A DNA stretch of 33,890 bases, from the NCBI GenBank assembly GCA_947475765.1, contig CANJMM010000019.1, forward strand, positions 1-33,890, read 5' to 3'. This DNA comes from Legionellales bacterium (GTDB lineage: Bacteria; Pseudomonadota; Gammaproteobacteria; Berkiellales; Berkiellaceae). Shown here in pieces: positions 1-6,731 of this stretch. A model generated the notes under the pieces. It searched no databases and was not told where the DNA came from. It saw only the letters and a program-made list of their open reading frames with translations. Position 1 is the stretch's first letter, and every line of letters starts with the position of its first letter. A program made the translations under genes and the position numbers.

Positions 1-13
1 CAGGCTTTTTCAT
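1..13 (-). CDS. Possible start of an unseen minus-strand gene (partial)
   Basis: A minus-strand ATG lies at 13-11 and opens a frame reading Met-Lys-Lys-Pro before the window ends. An AAGGT Shine-Dalgarno-like stretch sits about 8 bases upstream, and TTGCCA/TAAATT boxes with a 17-base spacer lie further up (about 82-54). Only four codons are visible, so neither the product nor the reality of the gene can be judged. Confidence 0.15.
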
Positions 14-137
14 CTTGTTGACCTTTATAAATCAGTATCATTTAGACGCGTGAATTTACACTAATATGATCACATTGGCAAGATATTTTTTAACAGATTA
101 ATTTAGCAGAATCTGGGGGGAATGTTATGCAGCTTTA

Positions 138-716
138 CTAATAAGATACCATCTTTACATCTTCATGTGAAGCGTCGAGTAAATTCTCTCGTATTCCCAG
201 CGCGGCCAGTTTTATTTGGGCGCTTATTTCTGAGAGCTTTGCGAGGTTTTGATCGCGCTGAGCCGTTAATATATCTAAATTAGACTTACTGGTATAGCCA
301 GATTTAATTAAATTTGCTTGGCGTTTCAGTTCTATTTCGCTTAAAGTTAAACTGGCTTGAGCAGAATTCAGTTCAGCTTGAAGGGCTGCGCGCTCTTCAG
401 GTCGTTTGCCTTTGGTATTGTCTTCTAAGATAGCGATTAGGCGTTGATATTTGGCTTTAGCCTCAGCTACTTGAGCCAGTTCATTTTCTTGTTCTAAAAT
501 AAATAATAGTTGCCCTGGTTTCGCCCAAGCGCCTTTAGAGACCGTTAAGTTAACAAGAGCCCCTGATTGGCTAGAGGCCACCAAAATAGGTTCTGCTTCT
601 ATATAACCGTTTAAGGTCAATTCCCCACTGTTTTTACAGCCAGTTAAACTGAGCATAATGGCCAGTGCCATGCTGAGAGTAGCCCAGGATATTTTTGTAT
701 GTTTAGAATAGATCAT
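138..716 (-). pseudogene. HlyD-family periplasmic adaptor lipoprotein, C-terminally truncated
   Basis: This is the N-terminal part of a membrane fusion (adaptor) protein of the kind that links an inner-membrane ABC or MFS exporter to TolC. Seen: a short hydrophobic signal ending in a lipobox (Leu-Thr-Gly-Cys), a first lipoyl half (GALVNLTVSKGAWAKPGQLL), then a long Ala/Glu/Leu-rich coiled-coil hairpin. The protein stops after about 190 residues, while family members are usually around 300-350, so the second lipoyl half and beta-barrel domains are missing. Reverse-complement frames of 1-137 do not continue it. No exporter gene adjoins it. The start is put at the ATG at 716; a GTG at 731 is the alternative. 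It is probably a nonfunctional remnant, though a very short adaptor cannot be excluded. Confidence 0.7.
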
Positions 717-743
717 CTTATTAATATACACTTATTTTATCAA

Positions 744-771
744 TTAAGTTAAGATCCCTAATCTGTATGCT
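744..771 (+). promoter_or_regulatory. Candidate promoter for the antiporter gene
   Basis: TTAAGT (744-749) and TATGCT (766-771) are separated by 16 bases and lie about 40 bases upstream of the antiporter start. This is a weak match to sigma-70 boxes, judged by eye in AT-rich DNA. Confidence 0.25.
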
Positions 772-810
772 TTAAAAAATAGAGCAAATAAATAAAAAAG
801 GGAAAGGGGC

Positions 811-2088
811 ATGATAGGCATTCATATTTTTGCAGCGATTTGTTTTTTTTTCGCTATTTTACATAGTTTTTCAACCAAATATTTTGAAGCGTTATCTAAA
901 AAATATCAGTCATCCAACTATTTTGGCCTTTTACATTTGCTGGGTGAAATAGAAGTTGTTTTTGGTTTATGGGCCATGGTGTTTATCATGGGGCATTTTA
1001 TAGTTATGGGCAAGCAACCGACTATTGATTATTTAGAATCGAGGGTTTTTACAGAGCCGCTTTTTGTTTTTGTGATTATGATTATAGCCGGTAGTCGGCC
1101 TATTTTGTATTTTTCACGTAAACTGGTGACAGCATTGGCTGATGTATTACCTATTTCAAGCGCAGTTGGCTTTTATTTTTTATCCTTGTCTTTTTTGCCT
1201 TTGATGGGCTCTTTTATTACTGAGCCTGCAGCAATGACTTTGGCAGCGTTAATGTTAAGTGAACGGTATTTTTCAAATGGGCCATCGGAAAAACTGAAAT
1301 ATTTAACCTTAGGGGTATTATTTGTCAATGTTTCTATAGGGGGAGCCATGACGGCTTATGCTGCGCCACCTGTGCTGATGGTCGCGATTAAATGGAATTG
1401 GGATTTTGCTTATATGCTGCAGCATTTTTCTTGGAGAGCAGTATTAGCAGTGAGTATAAATGCATTGTTAATGAGCTGCTTTTTTAGAAAAGAACTCAAT
1501 AGCCTTAGTTTGAAAAAACAAAAAAGAGAACTTGATAGGGTTGAGCAGGATCAGATTCATCCTGGTCTTGTGATAGTGGCCTTAGGATTTTTAACAGGGG
1601 TGGTGATATTTGCCCATTATGTCAGCATATTTATGGGATTATTTCTTTTTTTCTTAGGATTTACAGAAGCTTTCCGTTCAGCTTTTGGCAAAAGATTGAT
1701 TTTGCGAGAAGGATTATTGGTTGCCTTTTTTTTGGCAGGCTTGGTGGTATTAGGAGGGCAACAAGCTTGGTGGATAGAGCCTATTTTAAGACAGTTAAAT
1801 GCGGATAATATGTTTTATGTGGCCATTGTACTAACCGCTTTTATTGATAATGCTGCTTTAACTTATTTAGCCTCATTGGTGCCAGATTTGTCTGAAGGCT
1901 TTAAATATTCGGTTGTCGCTGGGGCGTTAACCGGAGGTGGTTTGACTGTGATAGCCAATGCGCCTAATCCTGCAGGCTTTGCTATTTTGAAAAAATATTT
2001 TGAATTGGGTACAATTAGCCCCATTAGGTTATTGGCTTCAGCTTTGTTGCCTACCTTGATTGCCTTGATGTGTTTTAAATGGATATAA
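811..2088 (+). CDS. Putative Na+/H+ antiporter (chlamydia/Legionellales type)
   Basis: A 425-residue integral inner-membrane protein with roughly ten to twelve hydrophobic segments throughout and few charged loops. It resembles the putative Na+/H+ antiporter family (Pfam PF07399 as I recall it) found mainly in intracellular bacteria such as chlamydiae and Coxiella/Legionella. Visible family-like stretches include GSFITEPAAMTLAALMLSER (about residues 132-151), GGAMTAYAAPPVLMVA, and AFIDNAALTYLASLVPD with ANAPNPAGFAIL near the C-terminus; the acidic/Asn residues in these are plausible ion-site residues (inference). The likely role is sodium/proton exchange for pH or salt homeostasis. AAAGGGG lies just upstream of the ATG. 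The next gene follows after 19 bases and is probably co-transcribed. Confidence 0.75.
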   Translation: MIGIHIFAAICFFFAILHSFSTKYFEALSKKYQSSNYFGLLHLLGEIEVVFGLWAMVFIMGHFIVMGKQPTIDYLESRVFTEPLFVFVIMIIAGSRPILYFSRKLVTALADVLPISSAVGFYFLSLSFLPLMGSFITEPAAMTLAALMLSERYFSNGPSEKLKYLTLGVLFVNVSIGGAMTAYAAPPVLMVAIKWNWDFAYMLQHFSWRAVLAVSINALLMSCFFRKELNSLSLKKQKRELDRVEQDQIHPGLVIVALGFLTGVVIFAHYVSIFMGLFLFFLGFTEAFRSAFGKRLILREGLLVAFFLAGLVVLGGQQAWWIEPILRQLNADNMFYVAIVLTAFIDNAALTYLASLVPDLSEGFKYSVVAGALTGGGLTVIANAPNPAGFAILKKYFELGTISPIRLLASALLPTLIALMCFKWI

Positions 2089-2107
2089 ATGTAGAAGGAT
2101 GAAGTAA

Positions 2108-2848
2108 ATGAGCTTTTTAAATAACTTGTACAAAAAAATATACTTTTGGTATTTCTCTTCAATTTTAATCTTAATTCCTGGTTTTTTATTTCAAAATCAA
2201 GCGCTGATGGTTTTTATCCATTCCGTTTTCACTCTTTTTTTCACAGGTTTTGTTTTGTATAAATTGGTTGCACTTTTTAAAAAAGTGCCTGGGTCCATTT
2301 CTGTGCCTTATTTAGGGTTGGCATTTGTGGTCGTTGCCGGGGGAAGTATACTTGACATGTTTGTTACCGTTATATGTTCTCCAGATTTAAGCGAGGAAGG
2401 AAATATCGCTGTTCGTTTACTGCTTAGCCATCATGCACCATTATGGTTTGTTTATTTAATTGGATTATTTTATCAAATACTGCACGTAAGTATCGATGTA
2501 TTATTATTTTCTTGTTTTTTAAAAACTTACCCTAGTGTTTTAAAAACCATTCCCTATTTAAATTTTTTTACTACGCTAAAATGGCTGATGGGGTGTGGAA
2601 AAGTAAAATTTGTAGATTTATTGTTAGGTCGAAATCTTCAGTATCAGTACTTAATGCCTTCGTTAATTTTTATGGTAGGGATGAATAATCTAACCCATTT
2701 TTATGCTGTTATGGAATGGTTAAAAATAATCCCTACTGGAGATTCTTTTTTAGTGGTATCTTGTTGTGGCATTTTTATTTCTTTGTTAACGCTTGCACTC
2801 ATGACGCATTTTAAACTTAGAAATAATCTGCAATATGCCATTAAATAA
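2108..2848 (+). CDS. Polytopic membrane protein, unknown function
   Basis: A 246-residue protein with about six to seven hydrophobic segments (approximately residues 16-35, 38-57, 70-90, 112-140, 180-200, 218-238) and a short basic C-terminus. I do not recognise the family. An AAGGATGA stretch lies 8 bases before the ATG, and the gene starts 19 bases after the antiporter stop, so the two probably form a two-gene operon and this protein may act with the antiporter (inference from context only). It ends in a 20-base AT-only palindrome shared with the convergent dps gene. Confidence 0.7.
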   Translation: MSFLNNLYKKIYFWYFSSILILIPGFLFQNQALMVFIHSVFTLFFTGFVLYKLVALFKKVPGSISVPYLGLAFVVVAGGSILDMFVTVICSPDLSEEGNIAVRLLLSHHAPLWFVYLIGLFYQILHVSIDVLLFSCFLKTYPSVLKTIPYLNFFTTLKWLMGCGKVKFVDLLLGRNLQYQYLMPSLIFMVGMNNLTHFYAVMEWLKIIPTGDSFLVVSCCGIFISLLTLALMTHFKLRNNLQYAIK

Positions 2849-2862
2849 ATAATTATTTATTT
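2843..2862. terminator. 20-base perfect AT palindrome between convergent gene ends
   Basis: AAATAAATAA is followed directly by its reverse complement TTATTTATTT. It spans the stop codons of both the upstream membrane-protein gene (plus) and dps (minus) and is flanked by T residues on the plus side. It could act as a weak bidirectional terminator, but a stem made only of A-T pairs is unstable and may be chance in AT-rich DNA. Confidence 0.35.
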
Positions 2863-3336
2863 TTGTAATAAACTCCGAAGCATCCAGGCAGTTTTTTCAT
2901 GATATTGCATGCGCTGGACCAGTAAATCAAGACTGACTTGGTCGTTCACCTTTTCTAGAATAGGCACTAAATTCCTTGCAGTTTTGTCTACAGCCTCTTG
3001 TCCCAAAATTAAGGTTTCAATCATTTGTTCGGCCGATACTTTTCCACGTTGTTCTGATATAGACGTTAATTCAGAAAATTCAGAATAAGTAGCAGGTGCT
3101 AAAAACCCTAATGCTCGGATGCGTTCAGCAATTAAATCGACTGCTTCAGCAAGGTTAAGGTATTGAGTTTCAAACATGGTATGCAGGGTTTGAAATAGCG
3201 GGCCTGTCACATTCCAATGAAAATTTTGGGTTTTTAAATATAAAGTGTAGGTGTCAGCAAGTAATTTAGATAAACCCTCGGAAATTTCTTTTCGAGCGAC
3301 TTCGTTAATGCCTATGTCTATTTTTTTTTCGGACAT
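2857..3336 (-). CDS. dps: Dps-family ferritin-like DNA-binding/iron-storage protein
   Basis: A 159-residue Dps-type protein that assembles into a dodecamer, oxidises Fe(II) with H2O2 and protects DNA. Seen: the family signature around residues 37-77, beginning TQNFHWNVTGPLFQTLHTMF, with the expected inter-subunit ferroxidase ligands H40, H52, D67 and E71. Length is normal for the family, and the protein is cytoplasmic. AGGAG lies 9 bases before the ATG. It begins 12 bases after the end of the OsmC-type gene on the same strand, so both are probably expressed together under oxidative stress or in stationary phase. The N-terminal tail is short with few lysines, so direct DNA binding is uncertain. 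Confidence 0.9.
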   Translation of the reverse strand: MSEKKIDIGINEVARKEISEGLSKLLADTYTLYLKTQNFHWNVTGPLFQTLHTMFETQYLNLAEAVDLIAERIRALGFLAPATYSEFSELTSISEQRGKVSAEQMIETLILGQEAVDKTARNLVPILEKVNDQVSLDLLVQRMQYHEKTAWMLRSLLQK

Positions 3337-3348
3337 ATTTTGACACTC

Positions 3349-3783
3349 CTAGTTTAAGGTGGCTTTTAATGAAATAGGGACTTGGGCCAGCGCTTTGGAA
3401 ACAGGGCAGTTGAGTTTTGCCTTTTCTGCACAGTCTAAAAATATTTCTTGCGTGATATTGGGAATGGTCGCCGTTAAATATAATTGAATATGGGTGATAG
3501 CAAAGCCAGATTCTAGTTTTTGAATTTTGACTTCTGCTTGCGTATGTAGGCTCTTCGCCGTAAAGCCTGCCTCTGCCAAGACAAATGACAAAGCCATGCT
3601 AAAACATCCAGCATGCGCAGCCGCAATGAGTTCTTCTGGATTGGTGCCAGATTTTCCGTCTTGATTTTCAAAGCGGGTTAAAAAAGAGTAAGTTTGATTG
3701 CTTAGCGTGCCACTTTGGGTGCTGAGTTGACCTTTACCTGTGGCGCCGTCGCCTTGCCATTGTGCGGTTGCCGTTCTTTTCAT
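3349..3783 (-). CDS. OsmC-family organic hydroperoxide peroxidase
   Basis: A 144-residue OsmC/Ohr-type thiol peroxidase that detoxifies organic hydroperoxides. Seen: the two reactive cysteines C60 (in AAHAGCFSMALS) and C126 (in KLNCPVSKAL), the conserved Glu pair in TNPEELIAAAHAGC, and the OsmC-like N-terminus MKRTATAQWQGDGATGKG, which points to the OsmC rather than the Ohr subgroup. Length is typical. AGGA lies about 10 bases upstream of the ATG. A TTGATA/TAATAC pair about 50 bases up could be its promoter. It is followed by dps, giving an antioxidant pair. Confidence 0.9.
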   Translation of the reverse strand: MKRTATAQWQGDGATGKGQLSTQSGTLSNQTYSFLTRFENQDGKSGTNPEELIAAAHAGCFSMALSFVLAEAGFTAKSLHTQAEVKIQKLESGFAITHIQLYLTATIPNITQEIFLDCAEKAKLNCPVSKALAQVPISLKATLN

Positions 3784-3926
3784 AAAAGCAGTATCCTGTT
3801 TTATTGTTAATAATATAGAGTATTAAGTATTAGTGTTTTTCTGTTGCTTATCAACTTTAATTTTTTTAAAGTTTAAATGAGGGGGGGGATAATATATTTA
3901 TTGTATATGCACAAAAATTATCGAAC

Positions 3927-3953
3927 AGTATGTGTGATTTTTTTACACATACT
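3927..3953. promoter_or_regulatory. AbiEi operator 1 (9-9-9 inverted repeat)
   Basis: Arms AGTATGTGT (3927-3935) and ACACATACT (3945-3953) are perfect reverse complements around a 9-base spacer. The identical arm pair recurs 52 bases downstream. AbiEi antitoxins of known systems bind paired inverted repeats in their own promoter and repress it, so this is very likely an autoregulatory site. Confidence 0.8.
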
Positions 3954-3978
3954 ATTATTTATATAATTGAAATATTAA

Positions 3979-4005
3979 AGTATGTGTACTAATATTACAC
4001 ATACT
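3979..4005. promoter_or_regulatory. AbiEi operator 2 (9-9-9 inverted repeat)
   Basis: The same arms as operator 1 (AGTATGTGT at 3979-3987, ACACATACT at 3997-4005), again with a 9-base but different spacer. The centres of the two sites are 52 bases apart, close to five helical turns, so bound dimers would lie on the same DNA face. The site ends directly before the GGAGA Shine-Dalgarno (4006-4010). Possible promoter boxes are TTGAAA (3967-3972) with TAATAT (3990-3995), which would put the -10 inside this operator, or TATAAT at 3962-3967 between the two sites. Confidence 0.8.
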
Positions 4006-4015
4006 GGAGATTTTA

Positions 4016-4654
4016 ATGAATATCTATGATTTACGAAAGTTAGCCAACAAAGAAGAGATTGATTATCCTTTTTTGTTATCGGCACTCAAAAGATATCATC
4101 AACCTAGGAATAAAATTCAGGCTTTTTTAAAGGCGGGTGATCTGATTCGTATTAAAAAAGGGCTGTATATTTTTGGTGAGCGGGCAAGGGAAGTGCTTTA
4201 TTCAAAAGAAATATTAGCCAATTTAATTTATGGACCATCCGCCATTTCTTTAGAGTATGCTTTATCTTATTATGGTTTTATTCCTGAGCGTGTTGACGTG
4301 ATGACCAGCATTACCAATAATCAAAATAAACACTTTCACACTCCTGTGGGTGACTTTGATTACAATTTTCTTAGCTCTAAAAAATATAGTTTTGGTATAA
4401 CTCAAATAGAACTTACACCGACAAAATATTTTTTGATGGCAGTGAAAGAAAAGGCTTTAGCAGATCTATTAATGTTACGTGTCGAAAAATTTTCAACAGA
4501 AAAATCACTACACGCACATTTAGTTGAAAGCCTGAGAATTGAGGAGTCAAGCTTAAAAGAGTTAGATTATAAGATAATTGCAAAGCTTTCCAGTCTTTAC
4601 AAAAATAAAAATGTTACTTTATTACAACATGTTTTGGACAGTTATTATGCATGA
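4016..4654 (+). CDS. abiEi: AbiEi-family antitoxin and autorepressor (type IV TA)
   Basis: A 212-residue antitoxin of the AbiE type IV system, in which antitoxin and toxin do not need to bind each other and the antitoxin represses the operon. Seen: an N-terminal winged-helix region (about 1-50, with KAGDLIRIKKGLYIFGERAR, typical of the family), then the AbiEi core (YGPSAISLEYALSYYGFIPE, about 67-86) and TPTKYFLMAVKEKALADLLM. GGAGA lies 5 bases before the ATG. Two identical operators sit immediately upstream. The stop overlaps the toxin start by 8 bases. The toxin/antitoxin order and coupling match characterised abiE operons. Confidence 0.88.
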   Translation: MNIYDLRKLANKEEIDYPFLLSALKRYHQPRNKIQAFLKAGDLIRIKKGLYIFGERAREVLYSKEILANLIYGPSAISLEYALSYYGFIPERVDVMTSITNNQNKHFHTPVGDFDYNFLSSKKYSFGITQIELTPTKYFLMAVKEKALADLLMLRVEKFSTEKSLHAHLVESLRIEESSLKELDYKIIAKLSSLYKNKNVTLLQHVLDSYYA

Positions 4655-5522
4655 TTCTATATCGCTAATGTTGGAAAAATACCGATGTCAAAATTTAGAT
4701 GACTATACTAATGCGCTTAAAGAAATTATTCAAGAGATTGTGTTGTTAGGTTTGTGGCGCGCAAAATTTTTTGATAAGGCTGCTTTTTATGGTGGGACCT
4801 CTTTGCGAATTTTATATGGATTGAATAGATTCTCAGAAGATTTAGACTTCTCCCTTCTTGAGCCTGACTTAACTTTTGATTTGCAACGTTATAATAAAGC
4901 AGTCCAAAAAGAGCTAGAAGCATTTGGTTTTGAGTTGGAGGTGATATCTAAACAGAAAATTCAAACGCAAATTGTATCAGCTTTTATTAAGGCTGATACA
5001 AAGATACAATTTTTAACTTTAAATGTACCAGGACCTTTCTTGCGTTTTTTACCCAAAGGACAGAAACTGAAAATCAAAATGGAAGTGGATACCAATCCTC
5101 CTCCTAAATTTAAAACAGAAGCTAAAACGCTTTTACAACCCATTCCATTTTCGATTAATACCTATTGCCTTGAAGATAGTTTGGCTGGAAAAATTCATGC
5201 GATGTTATGTCGTCAGTGGGAATTAAGAGTTAAAGGTCGGGATTGGTATGATTTTGTTTGGTTCATCAGTCGTAATGTGGTGGTCAACCTTAATCACTTA
5301 GAGCAACGTTTAATACAATCGGGACATTGGGAAAAAAACAAGCGACTCACAGAAGAGGTTTTAAAGCGGATGATCCGAGAAAAGATTGAAAGTTTAGATG
5401 TTGAAAAAGCAAAGCATGATGTGCAAATATTTCTTAGAGATAAAGACAGTATAAAAATTTGGTCTCATGCTTTCTTTTTAGGGTTGGTCGACAAATTAAC
5501 CTTTATGGTGAACCAGCATTAG
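4647..5522 (+). CDS. abiEii: AbiEii-family nucleotidyltransferase toxin (type IV TA)
   Basis: A 291-residue toxin of the AbiEii/MenT nucleotidyltransferase family; relatives act on tRNA or otherwise use NTPs to stop growth and can abort phage infection. Motif I is GGTSLRILYGLNRFSEDLDF (residues 49-68) with catalytic S52, D65 and D67. Further motifs are KMEVDTN (E146/D148 region), EDSLAGKIHAM (K182) and KGRDWYDFVW (about 196-205). All key residues are present, so the toxin looks active. The start is set at 4647, where ATG overlaps the antitoxin stop by 8 bases; an in-frame ATG at 4578 lies deep inside abiEi and is unlikely. The gene ends overlapping the convergent exonuclease gene. Confidence 0.88.
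   Translation: MHDSISLMLEKYRCQNLDDYTNALKEIIQEIVLLGLWRAKFFDKAAFYGGTSLRILYGLNRFSEDLDFSLLEPDLTFDLQRYNKAVQKELEAFGFELEVISKQKIQTQIVSAFIKADTKIQFLTLNVPGPFLRFLPKGQKLKIKMEVDTNPPPKFKTEAKTLLQPIPFSINTYCLEDSLAGKIHAMLCRQWELRVKGRDWYDFVWFISRNVVVNLNHLEQRLIQSGHWEKNKRLTEEVLKRMIREKIESLDVEKAKHDVQIFLRDKDSIKIWSHAFFLGLVDKLTFMVNQH
4972..5001 (+). repeat. Intragenic 10-bp perfect hairpin in abiEii
   Basis: TTGTATCAGC (4972-4981) and GCTGATACAA (4992-5001) pair perfectly across a 10-base loop. A second partial partner, GATACAAT, follows at 5003-5010. The stem lies in the middle of the toxin coding region, about a third of the way in. It could form in the mRNA; any function is unproven. Confidence 0.5.
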
Positions 5523-6505
5523 GGGAGCATTGACTCATAAATTTGTTCAATTAAAGCCAATTCTTTTGGTTTAGGAGAGAGTGGAAACATAGAATATCGA
5601 CTATAGGCATTAAAAACATCAATAGGCTCTTTGGTTTGCTTGCCATAGACTGTATTCCAGAGAAAAGCAATTTCTTCTTTAAGCTGAGATTCATCTGTTA
5701 TGTCTAAGGCCCAGGCTTTATATTTGGCTTGGCCATCTGCATGCCAGCGGTAGCCACGCGCTTTGAGTTGGTCTTTTTGTTCGAATGGACAACGGGTCGC
5801 CCATAGCTTAAAAGAATTATTTCTCGCATTTTTTAATAGTTGGGTTAACGCTTTTTCTTTAGAAATAGGCAAATTCATAGATAAAATATGAATGCCAGCC
5901 AAACAATCATTAATGGCACGATGTCCTTCATAATAAAACCCAAATTTATAGGCTAAATATTCTTGTTTGGCACTTTCTATTTCTTCATTTTTCCAGTGAA
6001 TGTCTTTTAGTGAGCAGCCCCAAGGTTTTAAGGGAAGATCAGGTAAAAAGGCTTCTATGAATTTTCTATCGAAATCGGCATTATGCGAAATAATAATATC
6101 GGCAGATTGAATGAGATGTTTAACCGCTTCAATATTAATGGCCTGATTTTTAACCATGAGATCGGTAATGCCGGTTAATTTAGTGATAAACTCAGGAATA
6201 GGCAGGCCAGGATCTTGAAATTCACAAAATTCTTCTATTATACTCAAAATACGGCCATCTGGCGCATACTCAAATACAGCCATACCTAACTCAATAATTT
6301 TGTCTTGTTTATAATCTCCGCCTGTACTTTCTACATCTAAGAAAATACCCCGTTTTTTGATGGGTATGTTGTTATCTTCTAGATGATAATGCTCAGGTTT
6401 ACGGTATTTTTGAATCACGCGGTATTCCCCGCTTTGGACGAGCAGGTCTATGGCTTCAGCAATACCAGAATGGGTGATTTGAATAGCATTATCTTTATAA
6501 CTCAT
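5519..6505 (-). CDS. DnaQ-like DEDDh 3'-5' exonuclease
   Basis: A 328-residue protein with an exonuclease domain like the DNA polymerase III epsilon subunit. Seen: ExoI FLDVEST (D57, E59), ExoII SHNADFDRKF and ExoIII GHRAINDCLAG, supplying the DEDD residues and the proofreading His. A separate C-terminal region of about 110 residues (KLWATRCPFEQKDQLKARGY and on) resembles the extension seen in stand-alone exonuclease proteins of gammaproteobacteria that handle single-stranded DNA ends. It is not the replicative epsilon itself: the exonuclease domain sits behind a 50-residue N-terminal extension. A role in DNA repair or degradation is inferred. Its 3' end overlaps the toxin gene by 4 bases. 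Confidence 0.8.
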   Translation of the reverse strand: MSYKDNAIQITHSGIAEAIDLLVQSGEYRVIQKYRKPEHYHLEDNNIPIKKRGIFLDVESTGGDYKQDKIIELGMAVFEYAPDGRILSIIEEFCEFQDPGLPIPEFITKLTGITDLMVKNQAINIEAVKHLIQSADIIISHNADFDRKFIEAFLPDLPLKPWGCSLKDIHWKNEEIESAKQEYLAYKFGFYYEGHRAINDCLAGIHILSMNLPISKEKALTQLLKNARNNSFKLWATRCPFEQKDQLKARGYRWHADGQAKYKAWALDITDESQLKEEIAFLWNTVYGKQTKEPIDVFNAYSRYSMFPLSPKPKELALIEQIYESMLP

Positions 6506-6731
6506 TGTATGACCTGTTATTTTTATAATATATCGTAAATTTTTGGCAAAGCAGTTGCCTAAGCTGGTAATTTGAGTTACTATTCTCTCTCACTATATAA
6601 ATTTATATATGTGTGTAAAAGTATATCTGGTTAATTCTTTTCTAACATCACTCTTACTTCTGAAAGTTATTTGCCAGCTCACTAATTTTTTTGATCAACT
6701 TTATTAATTATATTAAAAGGTATCGCATCGC
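6506..6731. other. Intergenic region upstream of the DEAD-box gene
   Basis: 226 bases without a gene, between divergent exonuclease and helicase genes. It holds a 16-base perfect AT palindrome (TATATAAA/TTTATATA, 6594-6609) and a small GC-containing hairpin (GGCAA-AGCAG-TTGCC, 6545-6559). An AAAAGG Shine-Dalgarno at about 6715-6720 precedes the helicase ATG. Cold-induced DEAD-box genes often have long leaders; whether this is one cannot be told from sequence. Confidence 0.4.

Noticed and set aside
1863-2162. Minus-strand open frame of 99 codons
   Set aside because: It lies opposite the antiporter coding region, shows no ribosome site or protein family, and overlaps two better-supported genes.
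4578-4646. Upstream ATG that would extend AbiEii by 23 residues
   Set aside because: It lies inside the abiEi gene and gives an unconserved N-terminus; the 8-base overlap start at 4647 fits known abiE operons.
6594-6609. 16-base AT palindrome upstream of the helicase
   Set aside because: Perfect AT palindromes of this size are common in this low-GC DNA, so no function is claimed.
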